Positions 7,351 through 16,764 of a stretch of DNA of 64,000 bases are shown here, in pieces. The stretch comes from Acetatifactor sp. (GTDB lineage: Bacteria > Bacillota > Clostridia > Lachnospirales > Lachnospiraceae). Numbering within the stretch: position 1 is the first letter of the stretch; each line of letters begins with the position of its first letter. The translations under genes and the position numbers were made by a program. The notes below the pieces were generated by a model. It did no database searches, was not told the origin of the DNA, and worked only from the letters and a program-made list of their open reading frames with translations. The stretch is from positions 1 through 64,000 of the forward strand of contig JAEEVF010000008.1 in assembly GCA_016290775.1 (NCBI GenBank). Direction: 5' to 3'.

Positions 7351-8379
7351 TTATTTTACCTCTATCAGCTTATGATCGGAATGCTCCAAAACCCTGCATC
7401 CATCCTGTTCTACAACGGCTATGTCTTCAATGCGAACACCGCCAAACCCAGGCAGATAAATACCAGGTTCTATGCTGACCACCATCCCCGCTTTCAAGAT
7501 CGCTCCGCTCCCTTGTACCAGTCCCGTGCCTTCGTGAATGTCAAGTCCTATGCCATGCCCCAGGTTATGCAGAAAGCTTCCTTGAAACTCCGTATTGTCA
7601 ATGACATCCCTCGCGACCTTATCAAGCTCTCCTGAGATTTTCCCTGCCCTAAGCGCTTCCGTTGCTGTCTGCTGTGCCTCCAGCACCGTCTCGTAAATCT
7701 TCTTTTGCTTTTTGCTGGCAGGTCCAAGAACAACCGTTCTCGTCAGATCGGAATGATATCCGTTCACCGTACATCCGTAATCCATGGTGACAAAATCGCC
7801 CTTCTCAAGTGGCTTGCTTGTCGGCCAATGATGGGGCTTCGCGGAATTTGTACCGGAGGCAACGATGGTCTTATTGAATTCCTCACAACCCTCCAGCCTC
7901 ATGTAATATTCCAGCTTTGCCGCCACCTCAAGCTCCGTGATCCCTGGCTTTAAGTCTCCTAAGATCTTCGAAAAAGCATGATCCGTGATCCTTGAAGCCT
8001 CAGCCAATTGTGCAATCTCCCATTCCTCCTTCGTCTCGCGAAAATGCTCGATCACGCCATCCCTGATCACTAAGCTTGGAACGCCGCATTCCTCAAGTTC
8101 GTGATACACGTAAAAAGGCACGTCCCCTTCTAAGATCAGCTTCTTCTCATGATTTTCATGAAGCAGCTTTGCCACGTAAGATCCAAGCTCTTCCGCCGTA
8201 ATTGCCTTTACTTCCAAGCCATTTGGCAAATTCTCCGGTGCAAACCGCCCCCAAGAGAAAAAGATATTCTTTCGCTTTGACAAATAAATCGCTCCCTGCG
8301 CCATGGGCAGGCGATGGAGCCAGCGCTGGTTCACTCGGTTCGTGATCAAAATAGGATTCTCCAACTGACGTGGTATCAT
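7351..8379 (-). CDS. Xaa-Pro aminopeptidase/dipeptidase, M24 family
   Basis: 342 residues. The C-terminal pita-bread domain (from about 115) has all M24 metal ligands: 'MDYGCTVNGYHSDLTRT' (two Asp), 'HNLGHGIGLDIHEG' (His), 'IEPGIYLPGFGGVRIED' (two Glu). It would release N-terminal residues preceding proline or cleave Xaa-Pro dipeptides in the cytosol, using divalent metal. AGGAGGCGCAGAA precedes the ATG. It is the last gene of a unit running from the GST-like gene through the peptide ABC importer and an M28 peptidase, so it probably completes breakdown of imported peptides. PepP and PepQ cannot be separated by eye. Confidence 0.88.
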   Translation of the reverse strand: MIPRQLENPILITNRVNQRWLHRLPMAQGAIYLSKRKNIFFSWGRFAPENLPNGLEVKAITAEELGSYVAKLLHENHEKKLILEGDVPFYVYHELEECGVPSLVIRDGVIEHFRETKEEWEIAQLAEASRITDHAFSKILGDLKPGITELEVAAKLEYYMRLEGCEEFNKTIVASGTNSAKPHHWPTSKPLEKGDFVTMDYGCTVNGYHSDLTRTVVLGPASKKQKKIYETVLEAQQTATEALRAGKISGELDKVARDVIDNTEFQGSFLHNLGHGIGLDIHEGTGLVQGSGAILKAGMVVSIEPGIYLPGFGGVRIEDIAVVEQDGCRVLEHSDHKLIEVK

Positions 8380-8400
8380 TTCTGCGCCTCCTAACTAGTG

Positions 8401-9705
8401 TTAAAAATGGAACGGTAATGGTTTCTCCTCCGGTACGGGCGGCTGCGTCGCAAGGTGACTTTTCTTTCCAAAATAGTCGATGGCTTCCTTGCGGAGTCCC
8501 TCGGGGATCACCTTCGGTATCGGGAACACTTTCGCATTTGCCAGCCTTTCGACCAAATCCGTCAGGAATCCAGCCTCTCTTTCAAGCACGTCCTCGTCGA
8601 TCAGTTCCATGTTGTCATAGCGCGTGTGCATGTAGCCGCCGCCCTGCGGTGCGCCTTGTCCGATGCTAATGCTCGGCACGCCGTAGTCGTTAAAGTTCGC
8701 GGAATCGCTGCTCATGAGTTTTGGTACCGTCACTGCGGCATAGCCTACTTCTTTGAGGAACTGCCTTACCCAAACCTCCGTATCGCTCACCGCGCCTATA
8801 AAGAGCAATTCCTTTCCAAGAATACTGCCGCCCACGTCCACGTTGACCATGGCGCGCGTCTTTTCGATCACTTCGGGATGTGCCTCAACGTAAGCCCTTG
8901 ATCCGCGCAGTCCCGTCTCCTCCGATCCAAAAAGAAGCACCTTCACCGTTCTCTTTACGGGATGCGCCTTTAGGGCTTCAAGAAGGGAAATCATCTGCAC
9001 CGCACCCGCTCCATTGTCCCAGGACCCCAAAGAAAACGGTACGCTGTCATAATGCGCGCCTGCGACTAATATTTCACCCTGATCAGAAGTCCCCGGTACC
9101 GTCACGATCAGATTTCTTGACTGCACGCTTTCTTCCTGAAGGCGTAGCGTATAGTGCACCTTCGCCAGCTTTGATCTAAGGAGCTCCACCGCATCGATCA
9201 TACGGATCGTAAATGCCGGAAGTGGTCCAGCGTCCGAAAGGTTATCCCGAAATCTGACCGTCTCAAGATCGCTGTTTTCATAGGTATCTCGCACGGTGCC
9301 GCTGGTGATCGCATATCCCTTGATCCCAGCCTTGCGAAGTCTTCGGTACTCCTCTTTTGACAATCTTCCGTGGAGTAGCACAAACTTTCCCTTGAGATTC
9401 GCCAGACTCACTTCGTCATAGGAGGGAAGATACGCGAATTCTGCCGTCTCACCCTCCGGCGCCGTCTCCAAAGCGTCAACAACGCCCGTCACCTGGAAAT
9501 TCACCTCCGAACCATCCTCTAGCACTGCTGCCAAGGTTGCTTCAACTGGCACCTTTCTCTGATAAGTGAATTCCTCAAACTCAGGTTCATACCCTATCGC
9601 TTGGATCTCCTGCGCCAGATAATCCAACGCTTTTCGTTCTTCCGCCGTGCCACTTGGTCTGGAAAAACTGATCGTTTTCAATCTTTCATATATTTTCTTC
9701 GCCAT
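8401..9705 (-). CDS. M28 family zinc aminopeptidase
   Basis: 434 residues from the ATG at 9705, which has TAGGAG at good spacing; the open frame continues upstream to 9843 without a site. A PA-like insert (about 100-200) is followed by the M28 catalytic domain with 'AGAHYDSVPFSLGSWDNGAGA' (His and bridging Asp), 'FGSEETGLRGS' (catalytic Glu and metal Glu), 'NVDVGG' (Asp) and a C-terminal His in 'GYMHTRYDN'. No signal peptide, so it is cytosolic. It starts 12 nt from the ABC ATPase gene and sits in the importer operon, which fits hydrolysis of the peptides brought in. The final 60 residues are Pro-rich and less conserved. Confidence 0.88.
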   Translation of the reverse strand: MAKKIYERLKTISFSRPSGTAEERKALDYLAQEIQAIGYEPEFEEFTYQRKVPVEATLAAVLEDGSEVNFQVTGVVDALETAPEGETAEFAYLPSYDEVSLANLKGKFVLLHGRLSKEEYRRLRKAGIKGYAITSGTVRDTYENSDLETVRFRDNLSDAGPLPAFTIRMIDAVELLRSKLAKVHYTLRLQEESVQSRNLIVTVPGTSDQGEILVAGAHYDSVPFSLGSWDNGAGAVQMISLLEALKAHPVKRTVKVLLFGSEETGLRGSRAYVEAHPEVIEKTRAMVNVDVGGSILGKELLFIGAVSDTEVWVRQFLKEVGYAAVTVPKLMSSDSANFNDYGVPSISIGQGAPQGGGYMHTRYDNMELIDEDVLEREAGFLTDLVERLANAKVFPIPKVIPEGLRKEAIDYFGKKSHLATQPPVPEEKPLPFHF

Positions 9706-9716
9706 CTTATCTTCTC

Positions 9717-10709
9717 CTAAAAATTCCCGCCGTCCAGCGTCCCCAGCAGTTCCTTGATGCAAAAACATGCCACCTGATGTCCGCCGCCGATCTCCGTGAG
9801 CTTTGGCACGCCCTCCTCTTTTTTGGAATTTGCATAGGGGCATCTTCCTGCAAACTTACATCCCACGGGAAGGTCAATGGGACTGGGCACGTCGCCCTCG
9901 AGCAGCTTTCTCGTCTTTGCCTGCTCCGCATGCGGATCCGGCTGTGGGATTGCCGACAAAAGGCCTCTGGTGTAGGGATGGATCGGGTTGAGCCAAAGCT
10001 CGTCCGCTTCAGCAACCTCGACCAAAGAACCCAGATACATAACTCCAACGCGGTCGGAAATATATCTCACCACCGACAGGTCATGCGCAATAAACAATAG
10101 CGTAAGTCCAAGCTTTTGCTGAAGTTCTTTCAGCAGGTTAATGATCTGTGCCTGAATGGAGACATCCAGTGCTGAGATCGGCTCGTCGCAGACGATGAAT
10201 TCCGGATTCACTGCCAATGCCCTTGCAATTCCGACGCGCTGTCGTTGGCCTCCGGAAAACTCATATGGAAAACGCAGTGCATGCTCCCTGGAAAGTCCCA
10301 CGAGCTCCAAAAGCTCATACATGCGTTCCGTCCGCTCCTTCTCATTTCCAAGGTGATGGATCTTCATCCCTTCTTTGATGATGTCGCCGATGGTCATCCT
10401 CGGATTAAGAGACGCATACGGATCCTGAAAGATCATCTGCACCTCGGAAGCATATTTTTTCGCCTCCTGCCCACGAAGCTTCGTAATGTCTTTCCCTTTA
10501 TAGAGAATCTGGCCACTGGTCGGCTCATAGACGCGGACAAGGGTTCTTCCCAGCGTACTTTTTCCACATCCGGATTCCCCTACCAGTCCAAAGGTCTCTC
10601 CCCTTTTGATCTGCAGGGAGATCCCGTCCACGGCCTTCAGTGCCTTTTTCTTTCCCACGTCAAATGATTTTGTTAAATCCTTGATCTCAAACAAGATTTC
10701 CTCGGACAT
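9717..10709 (-). CDS. Peptide ABC transporter ATP-binding protein (OppF/DppF type)
   Basis: 330 residues. Walker A 'GESGCGKSTLGRTL', Q-loop 'FQDPYASLNPRMTIGD', signature 'FSGGQRQRVGIARAL', Walker B 'FIVCDEPISALDVS' and H-loop 'FIAHDLS' are all present. The C-terminal oligopeptide-transporter extension contains 'HPYTRGLLSAIP' and a Cys cluster ('VGCKFAGRCPYA', 'VACFC'), which in this family can bind an Fe-S cluster. It overlaps the partner ATPase gene by one base (stop/start ATGA type), so the two NBDs are made together. Substrate is not encoded here; Opp versus Dpp cannot be told. Confidence 0.92.
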   Translation of the reverse strand: MSEEILFEIKDLTKSFDVGKKKALKAVDGISLQIKRGETFGLVGESGCGKSTLGRTLVRVYEPTSGQILYKGKDITKLRGQEAKKYASEVQMIFQDPYASLNPRMTIGDIIKEGMKIHHLGNEKERTERMYELLELVGLSREHALRFPYEFSGGQRQRVGIARALAVNPEFIVCDEPISALDVSIQAQIINLLKELQQKLGLTLLFIAHDLSVVRYISDRVGVMYLGSLVEVAEADELWLNPIHPYTRGLLSAIPQPDPHAEQAKTRKLLEGDVPSPIDLPVGCKFAGRCPYANSKKEEGVPKLTEIGGGHQVACFCIKELLGTLDGGNF

Positions 10710-11749
10710 TATGATTCCTTTCCGCCATTCTTAAGCGCCTTTCGGCTGGAAATCCTCGGCTGCGGGCACTCGGGGTCGAGTAGCCAACACCTGCAGGAAT
10801 GGCTTCCCGAAAGTTGTGTCTCTTCCGGCAAATAATCTTTACAAATCTGCATGCAATGTTTACATCTGTCTGCAAAAGGACATCCAACAGGCGGCTTTAC
10901 CAGATCCGGCGGCGTCCCCTCGATGGACTCAAGCTTTTGATCCCTTCGCTGACCCGCTTTGGGCACGGAATCCAAAAGGCCTCTCGTGTAAGGATGCTCC
11001 TGACGATAGAAAATATCCTCCACCGTTCCCGACTCCACGACAAGTCCGCCATACATCACGGCGACCGTCTTCGCGATGGATGCAACGGCTCCCATGTCAT
11101 GGGAGATGATAATGATGGAGGTCCCGTGCTCCTTTTGCATTTCCTTCATGAGTTCTATGATCTGCGCCTGTACCGTCACGTCCAGCGCCGTCGTCGGCTC
11201 GTCCGCGATAAGGATCCTGGGGGAGCAAGCCATCGCCATTGCGATCATCACACGCTGTCTCTGTCCGCCGGAAAACTCATGCGGATATGCATTCATTCTG
11301 CGCTCCGCATTTGGAAGTCTCACCATCTTAAGGAGCTCGATCGCTCTCTCTCTGGCTTGCGCCCTAGTGATCTTTTTCCCTTCCGCCGACTTTTCATGCT
11401 GCAACAACACCTCCATGATCTGGTTGCCCACAGTCATTGTGGGATTTAAGGAGGTCATGGGGTCCTGAAAGATCATGCTGACGTCCTTACCGCGGACCTT
11501 CTGCATCTGCTTGTCGCTCAATCCCAGAAGATTCTGCCCATCCAGCAGGATCTCGCCGCCTTTATATTGCGTGATCGTCGGATCATGTAATTGCAAAACG
11601 CTTTGTGCCGTCACGGACTTACCACATCCGGATTCCCCAACGACGGCAAGAACGCCGCCGTCCTCAAGCCGCAGATTGACGCCTCGAACAGCCTGCACTT
11701 CGCCGGAATATGTATGAAACGAAACCTTCAAATCCTTAATCTCTAGCAT
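10709..11749 (-). CDS. Peptide ABC transporter ATP-binding protein (OppD/DppD type)
   Basis: 346 residues. Walker A 'GESGCGKSVTAQSV', Q-loop 'FQDPMTSLNPTMTVGNQ', signature 'FSGGQRQRVMIAMAM', Walker B 'ILIADEPTTALDVT', H-loop 'IISHDMG'. The C-terminus has the oligopeptide-specific 'HPYTRGLLDSVPKAG' and a Cys-rich segment ('VGCPFADRCKHCMQICKDY') that may hold an Fe-S cluster. It forms the heterodimeric ATPase with the gene just downstream and lies 4 nt after the permease gene. The Cys-rich tail goes further than usual, ending 'HSCRCWLLDPECPQP'. Confidence 0.92.
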   Translation of the reverse strand: MLEIKDLKVSFHTYSGEVQAVRGVNLRLEDGGVLAVVGESGCGKSVTAQSVLQLHDPTITQYKGGEILLDGQNLLGLSDKQMQKVRGKDVSMIFQDPMTSLNPTMTVGNQIMEVLLQHEKSAEGKKITRAQARERAIELLKMVRLPNAERRMNAYPHEFSGGQRQRVMIAMAMACSPRILIADEPTTALDVTVQAQIIELMKEMQKEHGTSIIIISHDMGAVASIAKTVAVMYGGLVVESGTVEDIFYRQEHPYTRGLLDSVPKAGQRRDQKLESIEGTPPDLVKPPVGCPFADRCKHCMQICKDYLPEETQLSGSHSCRCWLLDPECPQPRISSRKALKNGGKES

Positions 11750-11753
11750 ATCG

Positions 11754-12692
11754 TCATCTCCTCATTCTGGGATCGAGTGCGTCTCGAAGACCATCTCCCA
11801 AAAGATTGAATGCAAGCATCGACAATGCAAACAACACCGCCGGTGCGAAGAAAAGCCAAAGGGTTGCAGGGAACTGACTCGCGCCAAACTGCAACATGTT
11901 CCCCCAGCTGGCCTCCGGCACTGAAATACCTAGGCCCAGATAGCTCATCCCTGCCTCCGCACCAATGGCACCGGGAATGCTCATCGTGTAATTCACAATG
12001 ATCGGACCAACCGTGTTTGGCAAAAGATGATGAAACAAAATCTCCCGCTTCCCTGCGCCAAGGACCTTCGCGGCTACGGCATATTCATTCTCCCGCAGGG
12101 AAAGGATCTGCCCGCGCACCAATCTCGCCAGTCCTACCCATCCAGTGATCGTCAGAGAAAGGATCAAGGTTCCCATGCCCCGGTGAAGCACCGTAAGCAT
12201 TAAGATCATCACCAACGTCTGTGGCACACTCATCACCACGTCGACGATACGCATCATTACGTTGTCAACCTTTCCACCAAGAAACCCTGCAATGCCACCG
12301 TAGAGAATGCCAACGATAAGATTGATCGTTTCAGCTGCGAACCCAATAAACAATGAGATTCTCGTTCCGCGGATCAGTCTTGTCAGCACGTCCCTTCCCA
12401 GTTCATCCGTTCCAAGAAGATGCTCCTTGGAAGGCTTTTGCAAGGTATGTAATAAATCTTGTTTTTGATAATCCGGAAAAAGGATGGGGCCAAAGATGGC
12501 AACCAAGATCAAAAAGACGATGAATGCGAGGGACAACATGGCCACCTTGTTCTGCTTCAGCGTGCGGATCACGCCCTGCGCGTAGGACATGGACTCTCTG
12601 TGAATCTTTTGACTCGCCTCAATGTCTCTTTGGACCCTGGTAAAATCCTTCTTGATCTCTATTTTGCTTTCGGCCGTTACTGCTGCTGCCAT
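11754..12692 (-). CDS. Peptide ABC transporter permease (OppC/DppC type)
   Basis: 312 residues from the ATG at 12692, which has GGGAGG upstream; a TTG at 12707 is less likely. A cytosolic N-terminal region of about 50 residues leads into six predicted membrane helices. The EAA loop reads 'EYAVAAKVLGAGKREILFHHLLPN'. 'LLGTDELGRDVLTRLIRG' after the first periplasmic loop is characteristic of OppC/DppC. It pairs with the OppB-like permease 28 nt upstream. Confidence 0.92.
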   Translation of the reverse strand: MAAAVTAESKIEIKKDFTRVQRDIEASQKIHRESMSYAQGVIRTLKQNKVAMLSLAFIVFLILVAIFGPILFPDYQKQDLLHTLQKPSKEHLLGTDELGRDVLTRLIRGTRISLFIGFAAETINLIVGILYGGIAGFLGGKVDNVMMRIVDVVMSVPQTLVMILMLTVLHRGMGTLILSLTITGWVGLARLVRGQILSLRENEYAVAAKVLGAGKREILFHHLLPNTVGPIIVNYTMSIPGAIGAEAGMSYLGLGISVPEASWGNMLQFGASQFPATLWLFFAPAVLFALSMLAFNLLGDGLRDALDPRMRR

Positions 12693-12720
12693 TTTCAAAC
12701 CTCCCAAAAGACTCTTTTGC

Positions 12721-13680
12721 CTATTTTGTAATTCTGACTCTCGGATCGATCACGCAATATAACAGGTCCACCAAAAGCATGCTTCCTACGATAAAGATCG
12801 AATAAAAAACGGTGAGGCCCATGGTCATCGTGTAATCTCTGGCCGTTATGCTGTTGACCAGATACTTTCCGAGTCCGGGGATCGCGAACTGACTTTCAAT
12901 GATGTAAGAGCCCGTCACCACGCCTCCGATCATGCGTCCAAGGACCGTTACCACGGGCATCATGGCGTTTCGGACTTCATGCTTCCAAACGATCGCAAGG
13001 TTGGAAATGCCTTTACTCTTTGCAGTCTTGACATAGTCCTGGCCTATCACGTCGAGCATGGACGTTCTCATGAGTCTCGCAAGACCTGCCACCGTTCCCA
13101 TGCCAAGCACAAAGCTTGGGATCAGCGTGTATCGGAAGCTCTGCCATCTTGCGATGGGGAAAACCTGAAAATCCGTATGAAAGGTTGCCTTCACCCATCC
13201 GGAAAACCCAAGACCTAAGATGGTCTGAAAGACCGTGCCAAGCACAAAGCTCGGTACGGAAATGCCAATGATCGCCACGATGGTGGACAAGTGGTCAACT
13301 GGCTTTCCTCGATGCAGCGCCGCCTCGATGCCAAGCAGGATACCCGCGATCGTTCCAAAGATCAATGCCCTGATGCCAAGATCCGCAGAAACCGGAAATG
13401 CAGTTAATATGATGTCGCTGACACTTCTGTAACCATTGGACATGGACACGCCAAAGTCCCCTTTCAGAATGTTTGTCACATATCGGAAATACTGCCTGTA
13501 GAGCGGCTGATCCAGTCCATATCTTGCCATCAGGATCTCCAGGCTTTCTGCCGAGATCGTGTCATTTCCCGTACTAAAAGGCGTACCTGGTATGGCATGC
13601 ATCATGAAAAACGTGATCGTCATCACCACAAAGATCGTCACAATGGCAAGCAGGATTCTTTTGATGATATAATTTCGCAT
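12721..13680 (-). CDS. Peptide ABC transporter permease (OppB/DppB type)
   Basis: 319 residues with an N-terminal helix ('IIKRILLAIVTIFVVMTITFF') followed by the family hallmark 'HAIPGTPF' and five more helices. The EAA loop is 'DYVKTAKSKGISNLAIVWKHEVRN', and the C-terminal 'DLLYCVIDPRVRI' is typical of DppB/OppB. First permease after the binding protein gene; a conserved-looking hairpin (13703-13736) lies in the 91-nt gap, which may set the ratio of binding protein to membrane components. Confidence 0.92.
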   Translation of the reverse strand: MRNYIIKRILLAIVTIFVVMTITFFMMHAIPGTPFSTGNDTISAESLEILMARYGLDQPLYRQYFRYVTNILKGDFGVSMSNGYRSVSDIILTAFPVSADLGIRALIFGTIAGILLGIEAALHRGKPVDHLSTIVAIIGISVPSFVLGTVFQTILGLGFSGWVKATFHTDFQVFPIARWQSFRYTLIPSFVLGMGTVAGLARLMRTSMLDVIGQDYVKTAKSKGISNLAIVWKHEVRNAMMPVVTVLGRMIGGVVTGSYIIESQFAIPGLGKYLVNSITARDYTMTMGLTVFYSIFIVGSMLLVDLLYCVIDPRVRITK

Positions 13681-13702
13681 TCCTTTTTCCCTCTTATAAA
13701 GT

Positions 13703-13736
13703 GAGGAAACGATGGCTGTTTCCAGCCCCGTCTCCT
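13703..13736 (-). other. Stem-loop between binding-protein and permease genes
   Basis: Minus-strand RNA GAGGA-g-ACG-g-GGCUG-GAAA-CAGCC-au-CGU-u-UCCUC, a long stem capped by a GAAA tetraloop, with no U-run after it. Such hairpins behind a solute-binding-protein gene usually stabilise the upstream message or are partial terminators. Confidence 0.6.
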
Positions 13737-13771
13737 CTCAGTCTTTCAGCATTCATTTCAATCGGTCATGA

Positions 13772-15472
13772 TCATTGCACGTCTGCGAAGTAGAGATCCA
13801 GATAAGGAACCACTGCCCTTCTGAGCACTCCCTTTAAGCGATTTGACACTGCATAATATTGTCCAGTGTAATAAAGCGGCGTGATCCCTTCCTCCTCCAG
13901 CAAGATGGCTTCCGCCTTGCCAAGCAACTTGATCCTTTCCGTCAGATCCGTGCTGTAGGTTGCCTTGTGATAAGTATCATTGAACTCTTCATTGATGAAG
14001 ACTGCAGGGTTTGCACTTGCATCATGCTCGTAGCCGCCCAGGAAGTTTGTTGCGTCATCCCAGTCAGCGCCCCAGCTCTGCAATACGACGTCATATTCAT
14101 AAGCATTTCTTCTGGTACGCAGTGCGCTACTGTCGGTCGTTTCAACTTCTGCCTTGATGCCAAGATTCTCCTGCAGGAGCTGCTGGATCGCACCGGATAC
14201 TGCGATGAATTCATCCGTATTGGATGCAAGGATCGTGATGGATATGTCGGAAGGACTGGTAAGTCCCAGTTCTGAAAGGCCCTGTGCAAGGAGCTCTTTT
14301 GCCTTGTCCACGTTGTAGGAGTAAGGCAGGTTATTGCCAACGATCTCGCGGAAGGTCTTCTTTCCGTCACCGGCAAGACCGATGGGGATCAGACCGTCTG
14401 CAACGGAACCTATGTGTAATACGCCGTTTACGATCGCGTCACGATCGATCGCGGAGGAAATGGCCTGTCTCACGTGCTTGTTCTTCAAGTACTGATTGGC
14501 TTCATTGTAGTTCAGGTATGCTGTACGTCCGTTGTTATATACCTGCGAAGCAAAGCCTGCTGCCTCAATGGCGCTCTGTCTCTGATAAGCGAAATCTACG
14601 ACGTCAAGTTCTCCGTTGAGGAAGAGGTTGACCTGCGTTGCCTGATTCGGGATCACGTAAACGTTCACCTGATCGATCTTGATGTTGTCCTTGTTCCAGT
14701 AATAAGGATTCTTCTTGAAGATCAGCAGATTGTCATGTTCCCAGGAATCCACATAGAAGGGTCCGTTGCTGATGGAATATTGTGCCTCGGTACCGATGTT
14801 TTCAACACCAACCTTTTCGGAGAACTCGCGGTCATAACCGAAATGCATTGGGTGCGTGATGAGGTACGGGAAGTAGGTCACGGGATAGGCCAGTTCAAAT
14901 ACAAGTGTCTTATCATCCAGTGCCTTTACGCCAAGCTCGGAAACATCCTTTTGCTTTGTGTAAACCTCGCGGGCATTTTTAATCTCATAAAGGAAGTCTG
15001 CGAAACTCAGCTGCGCGGTACCGTCAAGCATTGCGCCGATCGCATATACCCAGTCATCTGCCGTTACCGGCTCGCCGTTGCTCCAACCGCTCTCGCGCAG
15101 ATGGAAGGTCCACTGCGTATAGTCCTCATTGTGCTCATAGCTCTCAGCGAGGCCGTCCACCAAAACGCCGTCACCATATCTGGTAAGGCCCTCTCGAAGG
15201 AGTCCGTTGGTCACCATCAGGCTGTCACCGATGGCATCGAAGGTAAACTCCGGATCCGATGCGATCGCAATCCTTACGATCTTGCCGCCGTCCACGGACT
15301 GTCCCTCGATGTTCACTCCTGCCGCGGCCTGCTGCGTATTGCCGCCTCCCTGAGCATTGGAAGTATTGCTTCCGTCGCTTTCATAAGTACCGCATCCTGC
15401 AAGCGTTCCCAGCGCAAACGTCGCTGAAAGCAGGAGTGCTAAACCTTTTTTCCAAAATCTATTGATCTTCAT
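13772..15472 (-). CDS. Peptide-binding lipoprotein of the ABC importer (SBP family 5)
   Basis: 566 residues. Lipoprotein signal peptide with lipobox L-A-G-C (Cys27), then a Ser/Asn/Gly-rich linker (28-55) and a family 5 extracellular solute-binding fold ('LAESYEHNEDYTQWTFHLRESGWSNGEPVTADDWVYAI' spans its hallmark region; 'FKKNPYYWNKDNIKIDQVNVYVI' follows). It captures peptides at the outer membrane face and delivers them to the OppBC-like permease. It lies 18 nt after the GST-like gene, in a unit whose leader is predicted to respond to cysteine, so cysteine-containing peptides or glutathione-like molecules are plausible ligands; that is inference. Confidence 0.92.
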   Translation of the reverse strand: MKINRFWKKGLALLLSATFALGTLAGCGTYESDGSNTSNAQGGGNTQQAAAGVNIEGQSVDGGKIVRIAIASDPEFTFDAIGDSLMVTNGLLREGLTRYGDGVLVDGLAESYEHNEDYTQWTFHLRESGWSNGEPVTADDWVYAIGAMLDGTAQLSFADFLYEIKNAREVYTKQKDVSELGVKALDDKTLVFELAYPVTYFPYLITHPMHFGYDREFSEKVGVENIGTEAQYSISNGPFYVDSWEHDNLLIFKKNPYYWNKDNIKIDQVNVYVIPNQATQVNLFLNGELDVVDFAYQRQSAIEAAGFASQVYNNGRTAYLNYNEANQYLKNKHVRQAISSAIDRDAIVNGVLHIGSVADGLIPIGLAGDGKKTFREIVGNNLPYSYNVDKAKELLAQGLSELGLTSPSDISITILASNTDEFIAVSGAIQQLLQENLGIKAEVETTDSSALRTRRNAYEYDVVLQSWGADWDDATNFLGGYEHDASANPAVFINEEFNDTYHKATYSTDLTERIKLLGKAEAILLEEEGITPLYYTGQYYAVSNRLKGVLRRAVVPYLDLYFADVQ

Positions 15473-15490
15473 TTCTTTTTCCTCTCTAGT

Positions 15491-16723
15491 TTATTCATTC
15501 TTCAGCAATCCCTTTAAAGGGTTGACCGTTACGTCAAATTCCGGTCTGTAGTTGGTAGGTTCGCGATCCTCCCAGGAAGGAGAATTCCAAATGGTCGTGG
15601 AGATTTCGGACTGATATTCCTCAGGCGTTTCTCCCTTTGGATGCTTAAGGAACAGATTCTCGGGATCTGCGGAAAGCTTTGCTCTCTCATGATCCGTCTT
15701 CCAAAGCTCCTCGAAAGGAATGAGCGGCACGATCCTTTCCTCATAACCCTTAAAGAAACCACCCCTGCCGCCAATGCCTCTGCCCTCTCTGAAGAAAGTG
15801 TACTTTGCAAAGGTCGGAATGGAATAAAGTTCTCTTACGTAGCCCCAGATGTTCTTGTACTCGGTAATCCTTTTCTTCATGGGTCCGATGGAACGGAAGT
15901 AACCGGTCTCCCATCTTACCAGTGAAACATATGCTCTGATGTCGGAATCGGTAATGTAATCGCCGAAAATGAAACGGTTGGTCTCAAGTCTCTTGTCGAG
16001 CTTTTCCAGGGAATCGAAGAAGTCCTCATAGCCTTCGTTATATGCTTCCCATGACACGCCAAATGCCATGCGGTAGTGACCGTTGTTAATGTGAGGGAAG
16101 AGCCAGTCATTGAACTCGTCGATCTCTTTGCGGTACTTCTTAGGGTAAAGGTCCGGCGCATCCACGGGCTGGAATTTTCTGAACTGTACCTCGATGTAGT
16201 TGGAAAGACGATGATAATCATTGTTGACTGCCTTCTTTTCCTTTACGTCCACAAAGGTCGGGGTCGTTGCGCGTCCCTTGTAATCAGGGTTTGCGTTTTT
16301 ATAGAACTCAGAGAGGAAATGCACTCCCGTGATGGGGTCCTTGAAATCCTTCTGATCTGCAAATCCGTGACCATACTTATTGGTCTCGCCGGAATGGCTC
16401 GTGGTCTGGTCAGCAATCACGTCCTGCAGTCCAAGGAGGTCTCTTGCGATCACGGGACGATTGGACCAGTTGCATCCATGTGCCCAGTAGATGGCGAAGC
16501 GATTCGCCTCTGCCTTGTGCTGTCCTTCCTTATCGCCAAAAGGAACGATGAAGGAATTCGGCTGCCTTACGAACACGCCTCTCTCGTTGGTCTCGTCATT
16601 CTGCTCATTGGGTCTCGGTGCAAGTCCGCCGGCCTCTGCCGCAAACCTTTCTGCTAATTCATCGGTATAATCCGTCTTAACGTTCTCTCTTCTGTGAAAC
16701 TCTAAACTGCAACTATTGCTCAT
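15491..16723 (-). CDS. Glutathione S-transferase-like protein (YqjG/ECM4 glutathionyl-hydroquinone reductase family)
   Basis: 410 residues. The N-terminal thioredoxin-like part holds 'YWAHGCNWSNRPVIARDLLGL'; Cys84 aligns with the catalytic Cys of the C-P-W-A motif in YqjG/ECM4, here C-N-W-S. The C-terminal alpha-helical GST domain follows ('RFIFGDYITDSDIRAYVSLVRWETGYF'). Family members reductively remove thiols from S-conjugated quinones. A strict anaerobe may lack glutathione, so the physiological thiol is unknown. It is the first structural gene after a leader encoding CCCLC (16839-16922) and a terminator, and is followed directly by a peptide importer and peptidases, suggesting release of cysteine from thiol conjugates. 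ATG with AGGAG upstream. Confidence 0.85.
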   Translation of the reverse strand: MSNSCSLEFHRRENVKTDYTDELAERFAAEAGGLAPRPNEQNDETNERGVFVRQPNSFIVPFGDKEGQHKAEANRFAIYWAHGCNWSNRPVIARDLLGLQDVIADQTTSHSGETNKYGHGFADQKDFKDPITGVHFLSEFYKNANPDYKGRATTPTFVDVKEKKAVNNDYHRLSNYIEVQFRKFQPVDAPDLYPKKYRKEIDEFNDWLFPHINNGHYRMAFGVSWEAYNEGYEDFFDSLEKLDKRLETNRFIFGDYITDSDIRAYVSLVRWETGYFRSIGPMKKRITEYKNIWGYVRELYSIPTFAKYTFFREGRGIGGRGGFFKGYEERIVPLIPFEELWKTDHERAKLSADPENLFLKHPKGETPEEYQSEISTTIWNSPSWEDREPTNYRPEFDVTVNPLKGLLKNE

Positions 16724-16764
16724 GGTTTTGTTCTCCTTTTTTCTTCGATTTTTTTGAATTTTCG

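Noticed and set aside
14474-15427. 317-codon plus-strand frame over the peptide-binding protein gene
   Set aside because: Antisense shadow; the minus-strand gene has a lipobox and family 5 motifs.
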